43,960 nt of DNA from Bacteroidota bacterium (lineage in GTDB: Bacteria; Bacteroidota; Bacteroidia; Palsa-948): NCBI GenBank assembly GCA_016195025.1, contig JACQAL010000062.1, forward strand, positions 1-43,960, in the 5' to 3' direction. Every line of letters begins with the position of its first letter. The first letter of the stretch is position 1. Shown one piece after another: positions 1 to 7,792 of the stretch. Below the pieces are notes generated by a model. That model was not told where the DNA came from. It saw only the letters and a program-made list of their open reading frames with translations, and made no database searches. The position numbers were made by a program, and so were the translations under genes.

Positions 1-13
1 TGATGATGTAGTG

Positions 14-57
14 TTAATGTTCGGTAATAACTCGCCACGAGTTATTCTGAACATTAA
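14..57. repeat. Long imperfect inverted repeat (hairpin)
   Basis: The arms 14-22 and 49-57 are perfectly complementary, as are the inner arms 26-34 and 38-46, with a 3-nt loop and a small internal mismatch. Together they form a long, nearly continuous stem. No T-run follows, so it is not an obvious intrinsic terminator. It lies inside the putative insertion-sequence end described for 142-231 and may belong to that element. Confidence 0.6.
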
Positions 58-141
58 TACTGTTGCTCTAAAACAAAAAATGTAACTTTAAACTCTAAAC
101 CAAAAATCGCCTTGTTGCGCTAAGGCCTTGAATGCACCACA

Positions 142-231
142 TTAACGTCAGTCCACATTATCGTAACGTTTGTCCGCAAAATGTAACGGTTGTTTCACTT
201 TATCTTAATGTCTGTCCGCAAATCATTGACA
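142..231. mobile_element. Putative insertion-sequence end with repeated internal sites (IS21-like?)
   Basis: Four related segments of about 20-22 bp follow each other from 142, 164, 184 and 206. Each begins TAAcGt or TAAtGt, and most continue to a GTCCGCA-type core. Read on the minus strand, the array begins at about 231 with TGTCAATGA. A TGT-type tip followed by several spaced direct repeats is the known arrangement of IS21-family ends, where the repeats bind transposase. No transposase gene is visible, since it would lie left of the window. The family assignment is inference. The repeated motif itself is directly visible. Iterons or an operator array are alternatives. Confidence 0.4.
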
Positions 232-587
232 TTTTTTCACTTTATGTTTACATTTTTGGGACCGATGCATATTGTTTTTGTCAGAATGCTTTGAAATTGC
301 TATAAAAAGAAATGTTGTTTTCTCAGGGTGAAAAATTGAAGAAAAAGATCTCCGAATTTTTTTTGAAGAATTTTGAAAATACAGTTTTCCGAATGAAACA
401 CAGCAATAAGTAATTTTCAAAAATTTCTCATTGACTGGTTTTTCCTATAAGAATTATAAAATTATTACTGCTGGAAGGTGCAATTATGGCAAACTATGAA
501 TATTTATAATAGTCACTTTAGAATTGAAACATTCCCTTTGGGGGAGAGGGTTTGACTAATGCAATGCCATTAATGAAGGGAAAAAAA
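232..587. other. Intergenic stretch without recognisable gene
   Basis: This AT-rich stretch lies between the putative insertion-sequence end and the stop of the first T9SS gene. A 65-codon open frame on the minus strand (223-420) shows no domain, signal peptide or convincing start. I see no RNA gene, terminator or repeat here. Confidence 0.5.
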
Positions 588-1535
588 TTACCTGATAATA
601 AATTGACCTGAACTAACAATTTTGTTTTTATCTATAAGTTCAAATAAATAAGTTCCGCTTGATAATTCTCCACGCACAAGTTTGTCATTGTTTTTAATAG
701 GAACTGCGCGAAGCATTTTACCATTCATATTAAATATTTTTAACTCAAAGGTTTTATTTTCATTAAAGGAAATGGCTGCTTCATCAGAAAATGGATTGGG
801 GGAAATAGTAATGTCACTTTGTGAATGATAATCAGGAACTGCAGTTACATCAGATACCGAAATATCATCAATAAAATAATTACCATAAGGATTACTTCCG
901 GAAGTAAATTGAATGTGTGTGGTATTAGCGTCTGTTCTGAAGTTTCCTATGGTAATATAATGATAAGCGGAATCAGCGGTAAACTGAAAAGAAAATAATT
1001 GCCAACTCGGAATATTGAGAACACTTGTAATTTCTAATTGCGGAACAACATTGATAAATTGCCATCCGCTTTGGCTTAAGGGGTTTTTAGAAAACCGTGT
1101 GCCAATATTATTTGTCTGATAAATATATGTGCAACTGGTTCCATTCGTTAAGTAAAAAGATACATCATACGTTTTTCCTATAACCAATCCCGGGTCATTC
1201 AACTTAATCGAAATATATTCGCGGTAATCGGTTGCGTTATCATTCCAAGTTACAAAGCCAGCACAAGCGTTTCCGGTATTTGCATTTAAATAAGCATAAC
1301 CTGCGTTCGGTAGTTGTACGCCTCCGGTTCCATTGGTATGGTAATAGTCAGGACTGCCGGTATTGAAAGAAGGATAATAAACTCCATTGACATTTGACCA
1401 TCCTACACAGAGATTTAATTGATTACCAGCGGAAGGATAGCCGGTGTTTGTTTCAAAACCATTATTGGGAACAAGATTTTGTGCGATTGCAGTCCCACAA
1501 AATATAATTGAGAAGATGAGTAGTTTTGTTTTCAT
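588..1535 (-). CDS. Secreted protein with T9SS type A sorting domain
   Basis: This 315-residue protein starts with a clear signal peptide (MKTKLLIFSIIFCGTAIA, about 18 residues). The mature part opens with NLVPNNGFE, and the middle ends in YFIDDISVSDV. That is the start and end of the jelly-roll, carbohydrate-binding-like module often seen in Bacteroidota surface proteins. From about residue 243 (ITISPNPFSDEAAISF) to the C-terminus (SGQFIIR) it carries the T9SS type A sorting domain, which directs export across the outer membrane and surface attachment. The ligand cannot be deduced. It is monocistronic and divergent from the acetyltransferase at 1638. Family-level confidence is high; the biological role is unknown. 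Confidence 0.85.
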   Translation of the reverse strand: MKTKLLIFSIIFCGTAIAQNLVPNNGFETNTGYPSAGNQLNLCVGWSNVNGVYYPSFNTGSPDYYHTNGTGGVQLPNAGYAYLNANTGNACAGFVTWNDNATDYREYISIKLNDPGLVIGKTYDVSFYLTNGTSCTYIYQTNNIGTRFSKNPLSQSGWQFINVVPQLEITSVLNIPSWQLFSFQFTADSAYHYITIGNFRTDANTTHIQFTSGSNPYGNYFIDDISVSDVTAVPDYHSQSDITISPNPFSDEAAISFNENKTFELKIFNMNGKMLRAVPIKNNDKLVRGELSSGTYLFELIDKNKIVSSGQFIIR

Positions 1536-1637
1536 TTTTTGAAGTTTAGTTTTTTATTACTTGTAAACCAAATGAAAAAATTGTTTGTCGTATAAAGATA
1601 ATATTTTTACTATTCTTGTATCAGATTAAAAATTAAA

Positions 1638-2585
1638 ATGAGCGGTCATTCAGAAAATAAATACACTTTTCATAGAATTTCAAAAGATACGCTGCCTGTC
1701 ATTAAAGATTTATATAAAAATGTTTTTAACGTATATCTTTCTGATGATTTTGTTAAAAAAAAATTTAATACCTCTTTTGCAGAATGCGAGTATATCGGAT
1801 ACATGGCTTTCGCGGAAGATGGAACACCTGCTGCCTATTATGGGGTATTCCCTTGTATGATTGAGTTTCAGAATAAAAAAATATTAGCTGCTCAATCGGG
1901 CGATACAATGACACACCCTTTGCACCAGGGAAAAGGTCTTTTTACAAAATTGGCAAAAGCAACCTATGAATTGGCAGCACAAGAAGGAATACAATTCATA
2001 TTTGGTTTTCCAAATAAAAATTCATATCCCGGATTTACAAAAAAACTTAATTGGATTCATAAAGAAAATATGAAGTCATATATTTTCAGAATAAATACTT
2101 TGCCTTTAATAAAAATTGCAAAGAAGTTTAACTTGCAATCATTATATGAATCATTTGCATTTGCATTTCTGAAAAAATATCTTTCGAAAAAAAAATCTTT
2201 TTCTAATTCTTTGATTGCTTCTGAATACGGGGGATTATTACACGATGATTTATTTTTGAATTACAAAACATACACGAAAAGTTTTATCCTGGATTTGGAA
2301 GGGGTTAATATCTGGATAAAGCTTGATGGAAAATTATGGATAGGCGATATTGAAAAATCTTCACTTGAACAGTTCAAGAAAGCATTAAATAAATTGCAAC
2401 GAATATGTTTTTGGCTTGGATGCACGGAAATAATTTTAAATGTTTCTCCTAATTCTTACTGGGATGTTTTATTGCAAAAAGAATTTTCTTCTTCTGAAGG
2501 TTTGCCGATTGGATATCTTGATTTAAACAGCAACATAAATCTTGACAAAATTCTTTTTACTGGCGGTGATTTTGACACTTTCTGA
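1638..2585 (+). CDS. GNAT-family N-acetyltransferase
   Basis: The 315-residue soluble protein has an N-terminal GNAT fold. The acetyl-CoA-binding motif A is visible at about residues 94-105 as HPLHQGKGLFTK (Q-x-x-G-x-G type), preceded by the beta-4 strand AAQSGDTMTHP. GFPNKNSYPGFTKK at about residues 122-135 is a typical second core motif. The C-terminal half (residues 150-315) is less conserved and may form a second GNAT-like lobe. Members with this layout often sit in capsule or exopolysaccharide regions and may acetylate sugars or amino acids. The nearby deacetylase and glycosyltransferase genes fit that, but the substrate is unknown. Confidence 0.75.
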   Translation: MSGHSENKYTFHRISKDTLPVIKDLYKNVFNVYLSDDFVKKKFNTSFAECEYIGYMAFAEDGTPAAYYGVFPCMIEFQNKKILAAQSGDTMTHPLHQGKGLFTKLAKATYELAAQEGIQFIFGFPNKNSYPGFTKKLNWIHKENMKSYIFRINTLPLIKIAKKFNLQSLYESFAFAFLKKYLSKKKSFSNSLIASEYGGLLHDDLFLNYKTYTKSFILDLEGVNIWIKLDGKLWIGDIEKSSLEQFKKALNKLQRICFWLGCTEIILNVSPNSYWDVLLQKEFSSSEGLPIGYLDLNSNINLDKILFTGGDFDTF

Positions 2586-2601
2586 TTTTTTATTACCTTT
2601 G
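2572..2601 (+). promoter_or_regulatory. Bacteroidota-type promoter for the Kelch gene
   Basis: TTG at 2572-2574 is followed after 19 bp by TACCTTTG at 2594-2601. This matches the known Bacteroidota -33 (TTG) and -7 (TAnnTTTG) elements with standard spacing. The ATG at 2621 is 20 bp downstream, giving a short leader. Confidence 0.6.
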
Positions 2602-2620
2602 ATATTCTAATCAATTCAAC

Positions 2621-3841
2621 ATGAAAAAATTATTACTCTTTTCTATTTTATCAATTTTAATTTCTCAAAATCAAAATTCCTATTGCCAAGGAGTATGGAC
2701 ACAGCGAGCAAGCATTCCATTTACTGCAAGATGGGGAGCAGTTGGATTTTCTGTTGGAACAATGGGTTATGTTGGGTCAGGATATAATAATGGAACTAAT
2801 TACGGAGATTTCTGGCAATATAATCCTGCTTCAAACACTTGGAGCCAAATTGCATCCATTCCTGCAAGAAGAGCAGCAAGCGCTTTTTCCATAGGAAATT
2901 ACGGTTATGTATGTATGGGTATTCCTCCAAGCGGGAATTATTATACGGATATTTTGGAATATAATCCATCCAATAATACGTGGACACAAAAAGCTACCTT
3001 TCCCGGCACCCCGAGATATGGTGCATCGGGTATTGCAATCGGAACGAAGGGATACGTAGGATGCGGAAATGAAGGCAGCGCTTCAGGTCCATTTACAAAT
3101 GAGTTTTGGGAATTTGATCCGGCAGCAAATGCATGGACACAAAAAACAAATTTCCCCGGAACTCCGAGATATGGCTTGACGCACATGGGATGGGCAGTTG
3201 GAAATAAAGGATATTTAGGATTTGGATTGGATAATACTATGACTTGGCCATCTGATTTTTATGAGTATGACCCAACAACCGATACATGGACACAAAAAAC
3301 AAACTTTCCTTTGACAGGAAGAAGTTATGGAGTCGCCTTCGCAAGTTGCGGTAATTATTATGCCGGTTGCGGACAAAATAACAGTATAGCATTTTCGGAT
3401 ATTTGGAAATATGACCCGGTAACTGATACATGGACACAGAAAGCAAATTTTGGCGGAGGAAACAGATGGCTAATGGCAAGTTTTGTTATTAACGGAATTG
3501 GATATTGTGGAACAGGATATGATTTTACAAATTATTATAATGACTGGTGGGAATACACCTGTGATAATGCAGGAACAAATGAACAATTTGAATCTGAAAA
3601 TTTGATTTCATTTTATCCAACAATAATTAATGACAAAGCAGAATTAATAATTAAATCAGATAAAAATTTGGATAATACATTTTTAAAAGTATTCGATATA
3701 AATGGGAAATTAGTACGAGAAGAAAATATAAATACTAAAAATTATTCTTTCGCAAGAAAGAGCTTGCAGCAAGGAGTATATGCCTATGAGGTTTTAAGCG
3801 GCAGCAAAAGAATCGGTTCCGGGAAATTTATAATTGATTAA
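2621..3841 (+). CDS. Secreted Kelch-repeat beta-propeller protein with T9SS sorting domain
   Basis: This 406-residue protein has a signal peptide of about 22 residues. Six Kelch-like repeats of about 48 residues follow. Each starts with W-[TS]-Q-[RKI]-x2-[IF]-P and ends with F/W-x-[YF]-[ND]-P, so a six-bladed beta-propeller is expected at about residues 24-310. A T9SS type A sorting domain occupies about residues 325-406 and ends SGKFIID. Such propellers mediate protein or glycan binding on the cell surface; no catalytic motif is seen. A well-placed promoter lies just upstream. The stop codon overlaps the stop of the convergent deacetylase gene. Confidence 0.88.
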   Translation: MKKLLLFSILSILISQNQNSYCQGVWTQRASIPFTARWGAVGFSVGTMGYVGSGYNNGTNYGDFWQYNPASNTWSQIASIPARRAASAFSIGNYGYVCMGIPPSGNYYTDILEYNPSNNTWTQKATFPGTPRYGASGIAIGTKGYVGCGNEGSASGPFTNEFWEFDPAANAWTQKTNFPGTPRYGLTHMGWAVGNKGYLGFGLDNTMTWPSDFYEYDPTTDTWTQKTNFPLTGRSYGVAFASCGNYYAGCGQNNSIAFSDIWKYDPVTDTWTQKANFGGGNRWLMASFVINGIGYCGTGYDFTNYYNDWWEYTCDNAGTNEQFESENLISFYPTIINDKAELIIKSDKNLDNTFLKVFDINGKLVREENINTKNYSFARKSLQQGVYAYEVLSGSKRIGSGKFIID

Positions 3842-4848
3842 AATCCTCTTTTGCCAAAACCAAGATTTACCTGAATCATATTTGATTCAAAAGTAGTAGT
3901 GTTGCTTATTGTTAAGCGGGGAAGTATTCTTTTATCCTGCAAATCATCTGTGCATTGATAAGAAACAGCTACTAAATTTTTATATCCTGCTTCTTCTGAA
4001 ATTCTTTTGGTTTCATTTGTATAACTGCCATCGGGGTATGCAATAGTTTCTACTTCTTTTTGAATAACCTCTTCAATGATTTTTTTAGATTGAATTAATT
4101 CTTCTTTTGCTAATTCATTATTTACATTTCCTAAGTTATAATGACTGTGCGAATGAGAGCCAATTTCAATCAGGGCATTTTCCGAAATTTGTTTCAGTTG
4201 TTCTTTATTAATCATTTTATAATATTCTCTATTTGCTCTTGGAATAATTTTTGCAAATCCACACTTATTCATAATATCTCTAAGGATTGCATCTCTATCA
4301 GAACCCATTTTTTTTATGTAGTCGGAAGCCGATAGAGAAAGTTTATTTGAAAAAAAATTTCCATTAAGCTTAAATTTTTCGTCTCCTATTTCTAAAGTTT
4401 TGGTTCCAGAATACGATTTAATAATATCTAAAATATCAGGCCAATTAATAAAATTATCATCTACTAAAGATTGGCTAATAATAAAAAATGTCGCTGGAAT
4501 ATTTATCTTTTTTAAAAGAGGAAATAATGTTGTAAAATTATTCACATAACCATCGTCAAAAGTTAACGCGATTGTTTTTTTCTTCGGAACAATTCCATTT
4601 CTAAGAGAGAAAAAACATTCGGATAAAGAAACAATATTAAAATTTTTCTTGAAATAAATTAAATGTTCTTCCATTTGCTTACTGGAAATATGTCTTCCGT
4701 TGATTGAAAAATCAGGAGCATAAGAACATCCATGATAACATAACACCAAATAATTATTTCGGGCAATAGAAGAAAAAAATTTCTCTATTCCAATCATAGT
4801 AATAGTTGGAAAAATTATTTTCCTTGATACTGTTTTAACAATTGACAC
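3838..4848 (-). CDS. Polysaccharide deacetylase family protein (CE4)
   Basis: This 336-residue protein has the carbohydrate esterase 4 (NodB homology) motifs. ALTFDDGY at about residues 93-100 carries the catalytic and metal-binding aspartates. EIGSHSHSHYNLGNV carries the H-x3-H metal ligands. IAYPDGSYT near residue 270 corresponds to motif 3. The N-terminal LVLCYHG strand is also typical. No clear signal peptide is seen, so it may be cytoplasmic or membrane-associated. CE4 enzymes remove N-acetyl groups from hexosamine residues. Next to the glycosyltransferase at 4899-6005 on the same strand, it most likely modifies an exopolysaccharide or lipid-linked glycan. The exact substrate is inference. 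Confidence 0.88.
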   Translation of the reverse strand: MSIVKTVSRKIIFPTITMIGIEKFFSSIARNNYLVLCYHGCSYAPDFSINGRHISSKQMEEHLIYFKKNFNIVSLSECFFSLRNGIVPKKKTIALTFDDGYVNNFTTLFPLLKKINIPATFFIISQSLVDDNFINWPDILDIIKSYSGTKTLEIGDEKFKLNGNFFSNKLSLSASDYIKKMGSDRDAILRDIMNKCGFAKIIPRANREYYKMINKEQLKQISENALIEIGSHSHSHYNLGNVNNELAKEELIQSKKIIEEVIQKEVETIAYPDGSYTNETKRISEEAGYKNLVAVSYQCTDDLQDKRILPRLTISNTTTFESNMIQVNLGFGKRGF

Positions 4849-4898
4849 GGGAAATATTTTTGAATGTTTCTAACTCAAAAATACATATACGAAATGAT

Positions 4899-6005
4899 TC
4901 ATGCACAATAAATCTCATTAAATTGCCCTGCTATTTTTTCAACCGAGAATCTGCTATTAATATCCCCGCTGAATCTGGCATAATCAAATTTTTTATTCAT
5001 AGTTTGCTCAATGGCGGTTTGCCAGTCATCGGGATTATTGTTCGTTAAAATCCCATTCGTTTCATTCACCAATTCAGGAATCGCTCCCACATTGGAAGCA
5101 ATCACAGGAGTTCCGGTAGAAAGCGCTTCGGCTATCACTATGGAAAATGTTTCCACCTGCGAAGCATGAAGAAAAAAATCACTCTGCCAAAGCAGTTCGG
5201 CAATTTTTGTCCTGGGAATGTTTCCATGATAGTGAATTTCAAAATTCAAATTCAGTTTTTTGATTGCTTCGAGTTGTTCTCCTTCGCCCACCATATTCAG
5301 AATACTATTTTTGTTTTCCATTTTATTTAATGCCTCAATAAACAACATCGGTTCTTTGGGAGGTCTCCAGTGGGCAACTGCGGTAAAAATCACTTTGTCG
5401 GATTTTATTTTAGGTTTATAGAAAAATGTTTTTGTATCAACCACATTGGGAACGATTTTAATTTTAGAAGCATCATTCACATATTTTTCAATATTCTTTT
5501 TCAGAAAACCTGAAACTACGGTAATGGCTTTCGCATTTTGATACGCGCGTTTTCCATAGCGGGAAAAAATATTTTTCTTCATGTAGTTATCTACTTTCGA
5601 CCAATGCTCGGTAATCACGTGCGGCTTTTTCAAGTCCTTTGCCAGCCAGTCGCCAAGAATGGCGCAGGGGCTCAAAATATTGGAATGAATAAGAGCGGGA
5701 GAAAAATCAGCAAGAATATTTTTTTTACAATATGTTTTCAAAATTTTATAGAGATGAAAGGGATTAACATAAATCCATTTATAAAACAGGGAACGTATAT
5801 GAATAATATGCGTTTCAATTCCGTTTTCATCTGTAAATTTTTCAATTTCCTTTTCAAAAAAACTTTTCCCCCAGCAAACATTCAGAGCCGCCACCACAAT
5901 TTTATTTCCCGCGCTGTGAATCGCCTTCGCATGTTCTTTAATAAAAATTCCTTTGCTCGGAATTTCTTTGGTGGGATACCAGCAGGTGAGGAAGAGAATG
6001 TTCAT
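4899..6005 (-). CDS. Glycosyltransferase family 4 (GT-B fold)
   Basis: The 368-residue protein has the two-lobe GT-B layout. An N-terminal acceptor domain begins MNILFLTCWYPTKEIPSKGIFIKEHA, shortened here to its first motif MNILFLTCWYP. A C-terminal nucleotide-sugar domain contains the retaining GT4 signature E-x7-E (ETFSIVIAEALSTGTPVIAS). Further hallmarks are KIVPNVVDT and a glycine-rich loop, VGEGEQ. It presumably transfers a hexose from a nucleotide sugar to a growing surface glycan at the inner membrane face. The deacetylase follows 50 bp downstream on the same strand, so the two are probably cotranscribed. Donor and linkage cannot be read from sequence. Confidence 0.9.
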   Translation of the reverse strand: MNILFLTCWYPTKEIPSKGIFIKEHAKAIHSAGNKIVVAALNVCWGKSFFEKEIEKFTDENGIETHIIHIRSLFYKWIYVNPFHLYKILKTYCKKNILADFSPALIHSNILSPCAILGDWLAKDLKKPHVITEHWSKVDNYMKKNIFSRYGKRAYQNAKAITVVSGFLKKNIEKYVNDASKIKIVPNVVDTKTFFYKPKIKSDKVIFTAVAHWRPPKEPMLFIEALNKMENKNSILNMVGEGEQLEAIKKLNLNFEIHYHGNIPRTKIAELLWQSDFFLHASQVETFSIVIAEALSTGTPVIASNVGAIPELVNETNGILTNNNPDDWQTAIEQTMNKKFDYARFSGDINSRFSVEKIAGQFNEIYCA

Positions 6006-6070
6006 GTTACTATTTTCATCGGCTAATTTACTACACTAAATGAAATCAGGTTTCAGAATGATAAGGAAGC

Positions 6071-6189
6071 AGGACTTACGCATTTTCACCACTGAGATAC
6101 TAAGTCCACTTAGAAACACTAAGAAATTCTTTGTGAATCTTAGTGTTCTTTGTGCCTTAGTGGTAAAATTGAATTTTTGCGTAAGCCCT
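6071..6189. mobile_element. 119-bp inverted-repeat (MITE-like) element, copy A
   Basis: The 12-bp ends AGGACTTACGCA (6071-6082) and TGCGTAAGCCCT (6178-6189) are inverted repeats matching at 11 of 12 positions. The interior can fold on itself: an ACCACTgAG arm pairs with CTTAGTGGT, and AACACTAAG pairs with CTTAGTGTT. It has no coding capacity and lies between the glycosyltransferase and the HepT/MntA pair. An element with the same ends and exactly the same length occurs at 30836-30954 with a different core. A non-autonomous transposable element is the best reading; no target-site duplication is obvious. Confidence 0.6.
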
Positions 6190-6209
6190 GAAACAAATAG
6201 GAGAAAAGA

Positions 6210-6584
6210 TTAACTTTTCCTGTACCTGACAACGGGTTCAACAGCGATGCCGATGTTGGCGCCTCGCTCATAAATTATTTTGCCCTGCCTGTCAATCTGC
6301 TCTTTTAATTTTTTGTTATCAAGCGTGTCGTAATGCAAAACATCAAACCATAAGAGTGCAGGGCTTTCGTTTTCAAACATAAAATGCAGGTGAGCAATAT
6401 TCTGATGGGTTACTTTTTTTCCAACAATGGCTAAATCCACATCGGAGCCCTTTTCAAAATTGCCCGTGGCACGGCTTCCATAAATAATTACTTTTTCAAT
6501 TTCAGGAATTTCAGCGAAAAGGCGTTGGATGTATTGCATATCTTTTTCGCGCAAGCCATACGAGTTTGTATTATATGTAATCAT
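6210..6584 (-). CDS. mntA: MNT-domain nucleotidyltransferase antitoxin (MntA-like)
   Basis: This 124-residue minimal nucleotidyltransferase carries the GSx10DxD signature: GS at IIYGSRATG, then DVD in GSDVDLAIVG after ten residues. In HepT/MntA toxin-antitoxin systems this enzyme polyAMPylates the HEPN toxin to neutralise it. Its start overlaps the end of the upstream HEPN gene by 4 bp, so the two are translationally coupled. The last residues (GIAVEPVVRYRKS) are basic. A stand-alone nucleotidyltransferase with a different partner is possible, but the tandem arrangement makes the toxin-antitoxin reading strong. Confidence 0.85.
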   Translation of the reverse strand: MITYNTNSYGLREKDMQYIQRLFAEIPEIEKVIIYGSRATGNFEKGSDVDLAIVGKKVTHQNIAHLHFMFENESPALLWFDVLHYDTLDNKKLKEQIDRQGKIIYERGANIGIAVEPVVRYRKS

Positions 6585-6979
6585 TTTTTTGCCGCCATTT
6601 TATTTTTTAACTCGTTCAAAGCAGGAAAATAATCAAAAATAATTTTATCCAAATAAGTTCTGCTTTTCTTTTCATTATAAATATGGCTGAGTTCATTCCT
6701 GGCAAGCAGTAAGTCCTCCCAAATAAACGGGTCTAACATTCCATCCTGCGCCATTTGGGTAATGACGGGTCTTGGTCCCTTTAAATCATTGTAGCCAATA
6801 AATTTCAGGTAATCCTGCATTAGTTTCCATGCCAAATCAAATGTGAATTCAAACCGCTGAATCAAGCCGTCTTTTTCCAATTCACTCAACTCTTTATATC
6901 GCGGAATAATTTCTTCGAGTGTTTTTAATGCTGCGCAGTAATTTTCGAACCGTTGTTTCCATCTTATATCTTGACTCAT
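6581..6979 (-). CDS. hepT: HEPN-domain toxin (HepT / HI0074 family)
   Basis: This 132-residue all-helical protein belongs to the nucleotidyltransferase substrate-binding (HI0074) HEPN family. The motif RNELSHIY, about residue 95, is an exact Rx4HxY. In HepT this motif forms the RNase active site and supplies the tyrosine that the cognate MNT protein AMPylates. FEFTFDLAWKLMQDYL and a short conserved GPRPVI segment are further family marks. It is the first gene of a two-gene operon with the MNT antitoxin. Likely roles are plasmid or element maintenance or anti-phage defence; which of these cannot be told here. Confidence 0.85.
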   Translation of the reverse strand: MSQDIRWKQRFENYCAALKTLEEIIPRYKELSELEKDGLIQRFEFTFDLAWKLMQDYLKFIGYNDLKGPRPVITQMAQDGMLDPFIWEDLLLARNELSHIYNEKKSRTYLDKIIFDYFPALNELKNKMAAKK

Positions 6980-7061
6980 GACATACTATAAATATAAATT
7001 TATGCTAATGTACATTTTTTTTTCCGCGCCAAAAGTAAAAACAAAAAATGAATCACTCTTC

Positions 7062-7093
7062 CTTCCATCCTTCCATTATTCCAACCTTCCAAT
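7062..7093. repeat. Four-unit tandem repeat of 8 bp
   Basis: Four consecutive octamers are present: CTTCCATC, CTTCCATT, ATTCCAAC and CTTCCAAT (32 bp). They lie in the gap before the methyltransferase gene at 7140. The four-unit design matches the 7-bp repeats elsewhere in the window, but with period 8. Confidence 0.7.
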
Positions 7094-7139
7094 CCTCCGC
7101 ATGCACATTCGTACAGATTCTTACTTTAGCAGATGAATT

Positions 7140-7790
7140 ATGTACAACCTTAAAAAAAATCTGGACGAGTTCCTCCTTGGTCCATTTTACAGACAATTCA
7201 CCGATACAATAAAAAAAGAAACCAATGATTGCAAAACGCTTTGCGATATTGGCTGCGGGTTTTATCCCACGCTGAAAAAAGTTACGCAGGCAATGAATTT
7301 TTCTGTAGGTGTGGATGCCCACGCGCCCAGTTTGGAAAAAGCAAAAAAAGAAAATATCTACTCCGAATACGTTTGCTCCGACATTAAAAAATATCTGACT
7401 GAACTGCCTGCTCAAAGTTTTGATGCCGTGATGGCGCTCGACCTCATTGAGCATCTCACCAAAGAAGAAGGCAAATGGCTCATGCAGCAAATGGAGCGCG
7501 TGGCGAAAAAGAAAGTAGTGCTCTTTACTCCGAACGGATTTGTTCCCCAGCAGCCCTACGATAACAATCCTTACCAGGAACATAAATCGGGCTGGGATTG
7601 GAATGAAATGCAGGGCTGCGGTTACAAGGTGCTTGGCTTTGGCGGATATAAAACCCTGCGTGGCGAGCGCGCAGCCATCCAATACAAGCCGCGAATCTTC
7701 TGGAAATATTTTTCTTACTTCACTCAACTCTTCACTCATAAAAATCCCAAACATGCTTTTTCAATTTTATGCATTAAAAAGTTAAGTTGA
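7140..7790 (+). CDS. Class I SAM-dependent methyltransferase
   Basis: This 216-residue protein has the Rossmann-like methyltransferase core. Motif I is LCDIGCGFYPT at about residues 35-45. The acidic residue after beta-2 lies in VGVDAHAPSL. Motif IV is FDAVMALDLIEHL at about residues 99-111. No membrane segment or signal peptide is seen. It ends where the downstream GT2 gene begins, so the pair is translationally linked. A role in methylating a glycan or lipid intermediate of the surface polysaccharide is likely from context. Methylation of a small molecule cannot be excluded. Confidence 0.82.
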   Translation: MYNLKKNLDEFLLGPFYRQFTDTIKKETNDCKTLCDIGCGFYPTLKKVTQAMNFSVGVDAHAPSLEKAKKENIYSEYVCSDIKKYLTELPAQSFDAVMALDLIEHLTKEEGKWLMQQMERVAKKKVVLFTPNGFVPQQPYDNNPYQEHKSGWDWNEMQGCGYKVLGFGGYKTLRGERAAIQYKPRIFWKYFSYFTQLFTHKNPKHAFSILCIKKLS

Positions 7791-7792
7791 AA

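Noticed and set aside
223-420. 65-codon minus-strand gene
   Set aside because: It is basic, low-complexity and AT-rich, with no domain or promoter, and overlaps the putative insertion-sequence end.
7053-7754. 233-codon minus-strand frame
   Set aside because: It lies opposite the methyltransferase with intact SAM motifs and has no recognisable domain; it is a shadow frame.
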